64,000 bases of DNA from JAUYQR01 sp963822435 (GTDB taxonomy: Bacteria > Pseudomonadota > Alphaproteobacteria > Rhodobacterales > Rhodobacteraceae). Both the position numbers and the translations under genes were made by a program. Location of the stretch: contig CAWGHN010000001.1 of assembly GCA_963822435.1 (NCBI GenBank), positions 434,001 to 498,000 on the forward strand, given 5' to 3'. Below, piece by piece: positions 25,574 to 33,482 of this stretch. The notes beneath the pieces are model-generated. The model had not been told where the DNA came from and did no database searches. It was given only the letters and a program-made list of their open reading frames with translations. Position 1 is the stretch's first letter. Each line of letters starts with the position of its first letter.

Positions 25574-25993
25574 GTCTGCGACCCGGCCTTCGATTACACC
25601 AAAGGCAATATCAAAAATCTGTTTTAGAACGTGGTTTCAGAAAAATCATTTCAAGAATAAAGACGGCGGCAGATCCATCTGCCGCCGTTTTGTTATTCGG
25701 CAAAATCGTTCGTTGTCACCGGGCACCTTTTTCTTGCATGGCGCGTTGTGAACTCTTCCTATGATGCCGACAATAAGATCAAAATGACGCGGGTAACAAA
25801 ATCAAATGGAACCAGCCCGGATCACGGTTGCGCAGCAAAGACCTGTTCAATCCCGACCGTCACAATGCACTCGGATCAATTGATCCTGGCCGCCGTCTCG
25901 AACCATTCTGGACATTTCTTCACCGTTTAGAATAAAGTCACGCGTGGCACGCCGCATCGCGCACCCACGCCACACGGGCAACGAGGGCATATC
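25574..25993. other. Intergenic region containing a terminator
   Basis: 420 nt between the secreted repeat protein and the TauE/SafE gene. Apart from the terminator at 25663-25692 I see no gene; the part from about 25700 to 25930 is relatively A/T-rich and may hold the tauE promoter. Confidence 0.5.
25663..25692 (+). terminator. Rho-independent terminator
   Basis: ACGGCGGCAGAT (25663-25674) and ATCTGCCGCCGT (25677-25688) form a perfect 12-bp stem with a 2-nt gap, followed by TTTTG. It is 90 nt past the secreted repeat protein stop. Confidence 0.9.
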
Positions 25994-26797
25994 TTGCAGG
26001 GCTGGGAATTCTGGTGCGTTGCCGTGCTGGTGGCGTTGATCGTGGGCTTTTCCAAAGGCGGCTGGTCGGCGATTGGCAACCTGAGTGTGCCACTGCTGAG
26101 CCTTACGGTTGACCCCCTCACGGCGGCGGGGCTGCTGCTGCCGGTCTACCTGATCAGCGACGGCTTCGGGCTTTGGGCCTATCGCCACTCCTACGACCGG
26201 CGGGTTCTGGCGATCATGGTTCCGGCCGGACTTCTTGGCATTGCGGTTGGCTGGGCGATCATTCCGTGGGTCAATGCGAACATCTCGGGCGGCGACAGGA
26301 TCATCACGGGGCTGGTCGGCACCATCGGAATCATCTTTGCGATCTACATGTTGACAGGCCGAGGCGGCGCCAGCCCAGTTCGCAAACCCAAGGTTTTGCC
26401 CGGACTGTTCTGGGGCAGCCTTGCCGGCTTCACCAGCTATATCAGCCACGCCGGCGCCCCCCCTTACCAGACGTTCGTCCAACCGCTGCGGCTTGATCGG
26501 TTAAGCTATGCGGGAACCACGACCATCCTTTTCGCCATCATCAATCTGGCGAAACTCGGCCCGTATTGGATGACCGGACAGGTCAACCTTGGCAGCCTGG
26601 AAACAGCGGCCTATCTGCTGGTGCCGGCGGTCGTCGGTGTCTATGTCGGCAAAAGGACGGTCGGCATGGTCAGCGAGGCGACCTTCTACAAGGTCATCAC
26701 CTGGGCCCTCTTGATTGTCGGGTTTGAACTTCTGGGCAAGGCGCTTCTGGGCGTCGATCCGATCCTTGGTTTCATACAGACGGTCATTGGCCTTTGA
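25994..26797 (+). CDS. TauE/SafE-family sulfite/organosulfonate exporter
   Basis: Integral membrane protein (267 aa, about eight predicted helices) of the TauE/SafE (YfcA) family. Conserved blocks are VGFSKGGWSAIGNLSVPLL near the N-terminus and WGSLAGFTSYISHAGAPPYQTF in the centre, the two half-repeats of the family. Proposed substrates of the family are sulfite, sulfoacetate and similar anions; the substrate here is unknown. No ATG fits; the start is taken as the TTG at 25994, with GAGGGC seven nt upstream. It is a single-gene unit convergent with the large operon. Confidence 0.85.
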   Translation: MQGWEFWCVAVLVALIVGFSKGGWSAIGNLSVPLLSLTVDPLTAAGLLLPVYLISDGFGLWAYRHSYDRRVLAIMVPAGLLGIAVGWAIIPWVNANISGGDRIITGLVGTIGIIFAIYMLTGRGGASPVRKPKVLPGLFWGSLAGFTSYISHAGAPPYQTFVQPLRLDRLSYAGTTTILFAIINLAKLGPYWMTGQVNLGSLETAAYLLVPAVVGVYVGKRTVGMVSEATFYKVITWALLIVGFELLGKALLGVDPILGFIQTVIGL

Positions 26798-26908
26798 CGT
26801 CAGGCGGACCAAACACCTGCATCCGCGAACCCAAGGTTAACAGGCGGATAAAAGCGCAACTCGCGCCCCGTCCACTTCGGCCAACACTGGACGCGGCCCG
26901 AATTTCCC

Positions 26909-27427
26909 TCACCCCTCTGGCTTTGCCCGCCAGATACGCTCGGACGTGTCCTTTTCATACCCAAGTTCCGTAAAGCTGGCGATTTCCAGAGACTGCCCCC
27001 AAGGAGCATTGAAGTAGATCCAGTTGAAACCCGCCAACGGTCCTTCGGTCACGGTATTGGGCCCGTCCAGAAATTCGATGCCCTGGGCGCGCAGTCTTTC
27101 TGCAGACGCAAAAACATCCTCGACCTCGAAACACAGATGGGTTCCGCCAATTTCCGAATTGCGCCTTGGCCGCGCCGATTTATCCTCGCCGGTATATTCA
27201 AAAAGCTCGACATTGGTGCCGGCACCGCAGCGCAGGAAAACCAGATCACGGATCCGCGTGTGCGACGGGGTTCCCAGCCGTCGTTCCATGAACGCCTCGT
27301 CCACGTCGAACGCGCCGGTGCGGAAGACTTCGACCGCCCCGAAAACGGCCTTGAAGAAGCGTATGCCTTCTTCGATGTCCGGCACCGTAATGCCGATATG
27401 GTGCATGCCATAGACCCGTTCAGCCAT
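26909..27427 (-). CDS. VOC-superfamily (glyoxalase/methylmalonyl-CoA epimerase-like) protein
   Basis: Small metalloprotein (172 aa) with one vicinal-oxygen-chelate domain pair. Putative metal ligands are His10 (MHHIGITVPD), His97 region (GTHLCFEVED) and a Glu in SLEIASF. Epimerases, dioxygenases and dehydratases share this fold; no specific reaction is assigned. It is the last gene of the large operon, 49 nt after pcaF, so it may isomerise an intermediate of the upper pathway. ATG at 27427 begins the domain directly. Confidence 0.75.
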   Translation of the reverse strand: MAERVYGMHHIGITVPDIEEGIRFFKAVFGAVEVFRTGAFDVDEAFMERRLGTPSHTRIRDLVFLRCGAGTNVELFEYTGEDKSARPRRNSEIGGTHLCFEVEDVFASAERLRAQGIEFLDGPNTVTEGPLAGFNWIYFNAPWGQSLEIASFTELGYEKDTSERIWRAKPEG

Positions 27428-27476
27428 GATCCGTCTCCTCTGTCCTGGTGCTGTTTGTCGTGGATGATGTCCCCGG

Positions 27477-28679
27477 TCAGACCCGCTCCAGCGCGATGGC
27501 GATGCCCTGGCCCACGCCGATGCACATGGTTGACAGGGATCGCTTGCCCCCGGTCAGGGCCAGTTGCAGCGCCGCGGTCCCGGTGATCCGCGCGCCGGTC
27601 ATGCCCAACGGATGCCCAAGCGCAATCGCCCCGCCGTTCGGGTTGACGCGGGGGTCGTCATCGGAAATCCCCAATGCGCGCAACGTAGCCAACCCTTGCG
27701 ACGCAAACGCCTCGTTCAGCTCGATCACGTCGAAATCGGTCTGGCCCAGCCCCAGCCGTGCCATCAGCCGTTCGCTGGCCGGTGCCGGACCAAAGCCCAT
27801 GATCCGGGGTGCCACCCCCGCCGTGGCCCCGCCCAGAACCCGCGCAATCGGCGTCAGCCCGTATGTCCGCGCTGCGGTGGCCGAGGCCAGGATCAGAGCC
27901 GCCGCCCCGTCATTGACCCCGCTTGCATTGCCTGCCGTCACCGTCCCGCCCTTGCGGAACGGCGTGCCAAGTTTGGCCAACGCCTCCATCGTCGTGGCGC
28001 GCGGATGCTCGTCGCGGTCGACCACCACCGCGTCACCCTTGCGCTGCGGGATGCTGATCGGAGTGATCTCCGCCGCCAGCCGCCCGTTGGCCTGCGCCGC
28101 CGATGCCTTGGCCTGCGAGCGCAGCGCAAAGGCATCCTGATCGGTGCGGGAAATGGCGAAATCCTCGGCGACGTTCTCGCCGGTTTCGGGCATGGACTCG
28201 ACGCCGTATTGGGCCTTCATCGCTGGATTGACGAAGCGCCAGCCGATGGTGGTGTCGTAGATCTCGGCGTTGCGGCTGAAGGCGGTGTCGGCCTTCGGCA
28301 TCACGAAGGGCGCGCGCGACATGCTTTCCACACCGCCCGCGATCATCAGGTCGGCCTCGCCCGCCCTGATCTGCCGTGCCGCCACCAGCACCGCATCCAT
28401 TCCCGATCCGCACAGCCGGTTGATCGTGGTGCCCGTCACCGAAACAGGCAGGCCCGCCAGCAGGGCCGACATGCGCGCCACGTTGCGGTTGTCCTCGCCC
28501 GCCTGATTGGCGCAGCCGAAGATCACGTCATCCACCGCGGCCCAGTCCACGCCCGGATTTCGCGCCATCAGCGCGCGCAGCGGCACCGCGCCCAGATCGT
28601 CGGCGCGGACCGAGGACAGGCTCCCCCCGAACCGGCCAATGGGCGTGCGGATATAGTCGCAGATGAAGACGTCGGTCAT
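27477..28679 (-). CDS. pcaF: 3-oxoadipyl-CoA thiolase
   Basis: Thiolase (400 aa, the PcaF length) that cleaves 3-oxoadipyl-CoA to succinyl-CoA and acetyl-CoA. The catalytic residues are Cys90 (RLCGSGMDA), His356 (GHPLGMTGARI) and Cys386 (CIGVGQG). The N-terminus DVFICDYIRTPIGRFGGSL is typical of PcaF/PaaJ. It follows pcaJ by 13 nt. The ATG at 28679 matches family N-termini; an ATG at 28691 adds four residues and is possible. Confidence 0.92.
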   Translation of the reverse strand: MTDVFICDYIRTPIGRFGGSLSSVRADDLGAVPLRALMARNPGVDWAAVDDVIFGCANQAGEDNRNVARMSALLAGLPVSVTGTTINRLCGSGMDAVLVAARQIRAGEADLMIAGGVESMSRAPFVMPKADTAFSRNAEIYDTTIGWRFVNPAMKAQYGVESMPETGENVAEDFAISRTDQDAFALRSQAKASAAQANGRLAAEITPISIPQRKGDAVVVDRDEHPRATTMEALAKLGTPFRKGGTVTAGNASGVNDGAAALILASATAARTYGLTPIARVLGGATAGVAPRIMGFGPAPASERLMARLGLGQTDFDVIELNEAFASQGLATLRALGISDDDPRVNPNGGAIALGHPLGMTGARITGTAALQLALTGGKRSLSTMCIGVGQGIAIALERV

Positions 28680-28692
28680 GTCAAAGCTCATT

Positions 28693-29364
28693 TCACAGTT
28701 CAGGCACGGCAAGGTCGGCGACGGGTCCGTCCAGATGCAGGATCGCCCCGGTCATGGCTTGCAGCGCGTCGTAGGTAAGGGATGGCAGCTTTTCACGCAG
28801 CACAAAGCGCCCTGCAACGATGTCGATCACCGCAAGGCTGGAATAGACCCGCGTCACGCATCCAACCCCGGTCAGCGGCAGGGTGCAGCGTTCCAGCAGT
28901 TTCGGCTTTCCGTCCTTGGTGACGTGGTCGGTCATCACCGCCACGCGCTTGGCCCCGTGGACCAGGTCCATCGCCCCACCCACCGCAGGCACGCCCTTCG
29001 GGCCGGTGGACCAGTTCGCCAGATCGCCCGTTTCGGCCACCTCATAGGCACCCAGGATCGCCACATCCAGATGACCCCCGCGCACCATGGCAAAGCTGTC
29101 GGCATGGTGGAAGAACGCTGTGCCCGGCTTCAGCGTGACGGCCTTCTTGCCGGCGTTGATCAGGTCCCAATCCTCATCCCCCGGTGCAGGGGTCTGGCCA
29201 AAGCCGAGGATGCCGTTTTCAGTGTGAAAGATCGCCTCGCGTCCGGGCGGCTGGAATTTCGCCACCATTTCGGGAAAGCCGATGCCAAGGTTCACATAGG
29301 CGCCATCGGCAATGTCCTGTGCCGCGCGCCATGCCATCTGCGTCGGGGTCAGCTTCAACGTCAT
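28693..29364 (-). CDS. pcaJ: 3-oxoadipate CoA-transferase subunit B
   Basis: Beta subunit (223 aa) of succinyl-CoA:3-oxoadipate CoA-transferase. Glu49 in FHTENGILG is the residue that forms the glutamyl-CoA intermediate. GYVNLGIGFPEMV-like sequence at the N-terminus and the C-terminal YDALQAMTGA are family features. The start overlaps the pcaI stop (ATGA), as expected for two subunits of one enzyme. Confidence 0.93.
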   Translation of the reverse strand: MTLKLTPTQMAWRAAQDIADGAYVNLGIGFPEMVAKFQPPGREAIFHTENGILGFGQTPAPGDEDWDLINAGKKAVTLKPGTAFFHHADSFAMVRGGHLDVAILGAYEVAETGDLANWSTGPKGVPAVGGAMDLVHGAKRVAVMTDHVTKDGKPKLLERCTLPLTGVGCVTRVYSSLAVIDIVAGRFVLREKLPSLTYDALQAMTGAILHLDGPVADLAVPEL

Positions 29365-30095
29365 GCGACAACCTCGGGATAGCGGGCATTGGCCCGGTTC
29401 AGCACTTCTTCCTGAGCAGGGTTCGCCACTTCGACCAGCCCCTGCACAAAGATGCCGGGTGTCACGACCGCCTCGGGGTCGATCCCGCCGGGGGCGACAA
29501 TGCGGCTGACCTGCACGATGGTCGTTGCCGCCGCCATGCACATCAGGGGCCCAAAGTTCCGCGCCGCCATCCGGTAGGTCAGGTTCCCCAGACGGTCGCC
29601 CAGATGCGCCTTGACCAGCGCATAGTCCGCCTTCAGCCAGCGTTCCTGCACATAAGGCCGCCCGTCGAACACCTCGACAGGCTTGCCGATTGCCAGATCG
29701 GTGCCGTAACTGGTGGGCGTGTAGAAGGCCGGAATCCCCGCCCCCCCGGCGCGGATGCGTTCGGCAAGGGTGCCTTGCGGCACCAGCTCCAGTTCGATCT
29801 GCCCGGCAAGGTAGCGTTCGGTGAACACCACCGGATCGGCTGACCTCGGGAACGAACAGATCAGCTTGGCCACCATGCCCGCCTCGATCAGCGCGGCAAG
29901 CCCCACATGGCCGTTCCCGGCGTTGTTGTTGACGACGGTCAGCCCCTTTGGATGACCCGTCGCCAGGTAGCGGTCGATCAGCGCGTGGATCAGTTCGATG
30001 GGCGCGCCCGATCCGCCAAAGCCGCCGATCATCACCGTCATGCCATCGCCGATGCCCGCAACCGCAGTGGCCAGATCGGCAAGCGTCTTGTCCAT
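29361..30095 (-). CDS. pcaI: 3-oxoadipate CoA-transferase subunit A
   Basis: Alpha subunit (244 aa) of the 3-oxoadipate CoA-transferase. Family blocks GMTVMIGGFGGSGAPIELI, VVNNNAGNGHVGLAAL and GIPAFYTPTSYGT are clear. It forms an overlapping pair with pcaJ and lies 11 nt after the tautomerase gene. With pcaJ and pcaF it completes conversion of 3-oxoadipate, the product of maleylacetate reductase encoded upstream, into TCA-cycle intermediates. Confidence 0.93.
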   Translation of the reverse strand: MDKTLADLATAVAGIGDGMTVMIGGFGGSGAPIELIHALIDRYLATGHPKGLTVVNNNAGNGHVGLAALIEAGMVAKLICSFPRSADPVVFTERYLAGQIELELVPQGTLAERIRAGGAGIPAFYTPTSYGTDLAIGKPVEVFDGRPYVQERWLKADYALVKAHLGDRLGNLTYRMAARNFGPLMCMAAATTIVQVSRIVAPGGIDPEAVVTPGIFVQGLVEVANPAQEEVLNRANARYPEVVA

Positions 30096-30106
30096 TCCGT
30101 ATCTTC

Positions 30107-30439
30107 CTATTTCAGGGCGATGTAGGTTTCGGGGTCCAGCGTGGTGACCCGGATCGCGACATGCGCGCCCGTGGCACCCCCCACCATCTCACGCAGCTTG
30201 GCACAAACGGCAAGCAGAACCGCGCGCGTGCGCTCCGGGCGCGGCATGATCTGCATTTCCACATTGACCGGTGGCAGGTCGGGCATCGCCAGAACCGGTA
30301 TCACGGCAATCTGGCAGGCCGGCCGGTCGACGGTCAGGTCATGGCACAGCATGTCAAGGATCGGCCCCAGCGCGGCAGGCAACCTGTCGCGACACGAGGG
30401 ATAGAGCGTTTCGTCCACATAGATCTTCACATTCGGCAT
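30107..30439 (-). CDS. Tautomerase-superfamily protein
   Basis: A 110-aa protein beginning Met-Pro, as in tautomerases that use an N-terminal Pro1 base after Met removal. The length is closer to the CHMI/MIF-like forms than to the 62-aa 4-oxalocrotonate tautomerase. It may ketonise an enol intermediate of the ring-cleavage or upper pathway, but the substrate is unknown. It lies between the ketopantoate-reductase-like gene and pcaI in one operon. Confidence 0.7.
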   Translation of the reverse strand: MPNVKIYVDETLYPSCRDRLPAALGPILDMLCHDLTVDRPACQIAVIPVLAMPDLPPVNVEMQIMPRPERTRAVLLAVCAKLREMVGGATGAHVAIRVTTLDPETYIALK

Positions 30440-30475
30440 TCTGGCCCCTGATCTCCGCCGTGCTGGTGCCGCTGA

Positions 30476-31522
30476 TCACGCGGCGGGGTGACCTTGTGTC
30501 AGCAGATCAACGTTTTCCGGCCGCGGGGCCAGCTTGCCCGCTTCGATCTGCAAGGCAATCTCGACCACGCGCTGATTGACCGGCGCAGAACGGCCATGCG
30601 CGCGCAGGGTGTTCACAACCCAGCCGTTCACCTCTTCCACCTCGGCCCGGCGGCCCTTGCGCCAATCCTGCAAGGACGTGGTCAGCGTGTCCTCGCGTGA
30701 AAACGTCCGCAGCACTTCGTCAAATATTTCATCGACATAGCGCTCGGGGTCGTTGCTCATGCTGGGCGGCATCCCGATGATCGGCATGATCGTCGCGCCA
30801 TCGGCCAGCGCGGCCTGCATCGCCTCGTACCCGGCTTGCCGCATCACTTCCAGCATCCCCGGCGCGCGGGCAGCGTCGTTCAACGCGGTGTCGATGATGG
30901 CCGAGGGGATCAGCTCGGCGGCGTTGACCACCAGCTTCATCCACTTGGCCGAGCGGATGTCATCCGTCACCTCGACCCGGCCGGAATGGCGCAGAAGGTC
31001 GGCCACCGCCTCGACCCGGTGCTGCTGGGCGGGGTCCAGCGCCCCCATGGCGAACCAGGATTCGTCGTGGTCGTTCTGCCGGTTGGTCACGCCCGGCACC
31101 CACATGTTCGACGCGATCTCGATCACGGCGCCAAGGGTCCGGTGGCGGCCCACGACGGCGGCAATGTCCTCATGCGTCATGCCGTTTTGCAGGCCGATGA
31201 CAAAACCATCGTCGGCCAGCACCGGCTTGATCAACTGGGTGGCCCAGGTCGTGTCATAGGCCTTGACCACCAGAAAGATCAGATCGAAGGGCTGCTTGAT
31301 CTCTGCCACCTGGCACAAATGCAGGGCCGGCACGCGGGCATTGATCTGCCGTGTCGGCAAGTTCACCGTGATGCCATTGGCGCGGATCGCCTCGATATGG
31401 GCGGGCCACTGGTCGATGAAGGTGACATCCAGCCCGGCCAGTGCGAAATCGGCGGCGATGGAGGCGCCTTGCGCCCCGGTTCCCAAGAAGGCGATGCGGG
31501 GGCCTGTGCGATCTGCGGTCAT
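30476..31522 (-). CDS. Ketopantoate reductase-like (ApbA/PanE family) oxidoreductase
   Basis: NAD(P)-dependent oxidoreductase (348 aa) of the PanE fold. GTGAQG (14-19) is the dinucleotide loop and KWMKLVVNAAE contains the conserved catalytic lysine. Since it lies in a catabolic operon, with ATGA overlap to the hydroxyquinol dioxygenase gene, reduction of a 2-keto or 3-keto intermediate other than ketopantoate is likely. ATG at 31522 gives the proper N-terminus. Confidence 0.8.
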   Translation of the reverse strand: MTADRTGPRIAFLGTGAQGASIAADFALAGLDVTFIDQWPAHIEAIRANGITVNLPTRQINARVPALHLCQVAEIKQPFDLIFLVVKAYDTTWATQLIKPVLADDGFVIGLQNGMTHEDIAAVVGRHRTLGAVIEIASNMWVPGVTNRQNDHDESWFAMGALDPAQQHRVEAVADLLRHSGRVEVTDDIRSAKWMKLVVNAAELIPSAIIDTALNDAARAPGMLEVMRQAGYEAMQAALADGATIMPIIGMPPSMSNDPERYVDEIFDEVLRTFSREDTLTTSLQDWRKGRRAEVEEVNGWVVNTLRAHGRSAPVNQRVVEIALQIEAGKLAPRPENVDLLTQGHPAA

Positions 31523-32382
31523 TGCGCCTTCCCCCTGTTCAGCACGAAATCGAAGGTCGAGCACCACTTCGTGTCGCCCCCCGCCAAAGGCTCGAATGGC
31601 GCAATCAGCGATTGCTTCACCCCAAACACGGCATCCGACTGCAGATAGTCATCCCCCGCCACGAACGTATGGGTGACGACGGTTTCAAAGCCCTCGCGGC
31701 TGACGATGAAGTGCATGTGCGCGGGGCGGTAGGGGTGACGGCCCAGATGACCCAGCATCTGCCCCACCGGGCCATCGTCGGGGATAGGATAGGACACCGG
31801 CTTGATCCCCTTGAACCAGTAGCGCCCATCCGGCCCGGTGACGAACACACCCCGGTTGTTGTGGCGCGGCTGAACCCCGGGCTGCTGGACGTCATAAAAG
31901 CCATCCTCGTTGTCGGACCAGACGTCGATCCGCACCCCTTCCAGCGGAGTGCCGTCAAGGTCGGTCACGCGGCCCTCGAACAGGCAGGTCTCCTTGCCGC
32001 CATCCTGCGAAATATTGGCCCCCATCGGGTAGTTCGGCACGCCGTCCACATGGAACGGTCCCAACACGGTGTTTTCCGTGGCCCCGGTCGGGCGGCGGTT
32101 GTTGATCGCATCCACCAGCATCGACACGCCCAGCACATCCGACAACAAGATGTATTCCTGCCGGTTGCCATCGCAGATCTGCCCCGTGCGGGTCAGGAAG
32201 TCGATCGCAACCGCCCATTCGGCTTGGGTCAATTCCACATCCTTGATGAAAGCATGCAGATGCGTCACCAGCCGGGCCATCACATGGGCCAGACGCGGAT
32301 CGGTGGCCTTGCCGATCCGTCCATTCACGGCCTCGACCGAATGGCTTTCGGTGAAATAGTCAATGGCGGCGTCAGCGGTCAT
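31519..32382 (-). CDS. Hydroxyquinol 1,2-dioxygenase
   Basis: Intradiol ring-cleavage dioxygenase (287 aa) that opens hydroxyquinol (1,2,4-trihydroxybenzene) to maleylacetate. The four non-heme Fe(III) ligands can be placed as Tyr163 (GFYDVQ), Tyr198 (SYPIPDDGPVG), His222 and His224 (RPAHMHF), with spacing as in catechol dioxygenases. The N-terminal helical linker domain (residues about 1-100) is present. Hydroxyquinol rather than catechol is preferred because maleylacetate reductase lies directly upstream and no muconate cycloisomerase is nearby. Confidence 0.9.
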   Translation of the reverse strand: MTADAAIDYFTESHSVEAVNGRIGKATDPRLAHVMARLVTHLHAFIKDVELTQAEWAVAIDFLTRTGQICDGNRQEYILLSDVLGVSMLVDAINNRRPTGATENTVLGPFHVDGVPNYPMGANISQDGGKETCLFEGRVTDLDGTPLEGVRIDVWSDNEDGFYDVQQPGVQPRHNNRGVFVTGPDGRYWFKGIKPVSYPIPDDGPVGQMLGHLGRHPYRPAHMHFIVSREGFETVVTHTFVAGDDYLQSDAVFGVKQSLIAPFEPLAGGDTKWCSTFDFVLNRGKAQ

Positions 32383-32414
32383 GGTCTTGTCCTTTCAGGT
32401 CGGATCGGCACGGG

Positions 32415-33482
32415 TCAGATCGGCACGGGCCGGGAGCCAGCCCAGGCCGCCTCGAGCAGCGCGAGAATCCCGTCGCGCGTCACCTCGCGCGGGTTGGCAT
32501 AGGGGTTCTTCACGGCCAGATCCGCAATGCGGCCAAGGTCGTCGCGGCCTATGCCGAACTCGCGAAGCGCCTTGGGCGCGCCAAGGGATCTGGCCAGATC
32601 GTAAAGCCCGCCGCCCAGATCGCCGCCGAACAGCCGCGCCGCCGGTTGCAGCGCCTCGGCCGCCGCCACGGCGTTGAACGCCATCGTATGCGGCAACAGG
32701 ATGGCGTGCGTTTCGGCATGGGGCAGATCAAGCGCACCACCCAAGCTGTGGCAAAGTTTGTGATGCAGCGCCATTGCAACCGAACCCAGCACCGTGCCGC
32801 ACAGCCACGAGCCATAAAGCGCCTCGCTGCGCGCGCCCAGATCGGCCGGGTTGAGGCAGATGGCGGGAAGAGCCTTTTGCAGGGCGGCAATCCCCTCGAC
32901 AGCCATCAGCGAGGTCACGGGATTGGCGTCGGTGGCATAAAGTCCCTCAACTGCGTGGGCCATCGCGTTCAGACCGCTGGCCACACTCATCGCCACGGGC
33001 AGGCCCAGCGTCAGTTCGGGATCGTAGATCACAGCCTCTGGCCGGATGCGCGGGTCGCGGCGGGTGGTCTTCACCCGGGCTTCCGTCTCGCCAAGGATAT
33101 CGGTCGCTTCCGATCCGGCGTAGGTCGTGGCCACCACCAGATGCGGCGCGTCATTCCGCCAGGCAATCGCCTTGCCCAGTCCGATCGTCGATCCGCCCCC
33201 ATAAGATACAAGGCAATCCGCGCCGCTGTCGGCATAGGCTTGCAGCGCGCGCGTCGTCACCTCCACCGGGGTATGCATCCGCGCCTCGGCAAAGACGCCC
33301 GCCGCCTTGGCACCGATCCCGGCGGCAAGCGCGCCTGCGTCGGCTTTCTGAAACGGTGTCGCAAGGATCAGCGCCCGGCTGCCGCCGATTGCATCAATCT
33401 CGTCGCTTACGTGGCCCACCGCGCCCGCGCCAAACCGCACCCGCAAGGGCGCAGACTGATAGAGGAATGCGTCCTTCATCAT
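32415..33482 (-). CDS. Maleylacetate reductase
   Basis: NAD(P)H-dependent iron-alcohol-dehydrogenase-family enzyme (355 aa) reducing maleylacetate to 3-oxoadipate. GGGSTIGLGKAIA (95-107), TTYAGSE (119-125), the His in NAMAHAVEG, and HHKLCHSLGG are family features. Its ATG (33482/33479, tandem ATGATG) overlaps the stop of the ATPase-permease fusion gene, so transport and ring-cleavage genes are translationally coupled. The following gene is the hydroxyquinol dioxygenase. Confidence 0.9.
   Translation of the reverse strand: MMKDAFLYQSAPLRVRFGAGAVGHVSDEIDAIGGSRALILATPFQKADAGALAAGIGAKAAGVFAEARMHTPVEVTTRALQAYADSGADCLVSYGGGSTIGLGKAIAWRNDAPHLVVATTYAGSEATDILGETEARVKTTRRDPRIRPEAVIYDPELTLGLPVAMSVASGLNAMAHAVEGLYATDANPVTSLMAVEGIAALQKALPAICLNPADLGARSEALYGSWLCGTVLGSVAMALHHKLCHSLGGALDLPHAETHAILLPHTMAFNAVAAAEALQPAARLFGGDLGGGLYDLARSLGAPKALREFGIGRDDLGRIADLAVKNPYANPREVTRDGILALLEAAWAGSRPVPI

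Noticed and set aside
31519..32382. Catechol 1,2-dioxygenase instead of hydroxyquinol 1,2-dioxygenase
   Set aside because: The neighbouring maleylacetate reductase and lack of muconate cycloisomerase and muconolactone isomerase genes fit hydroxyquinol.
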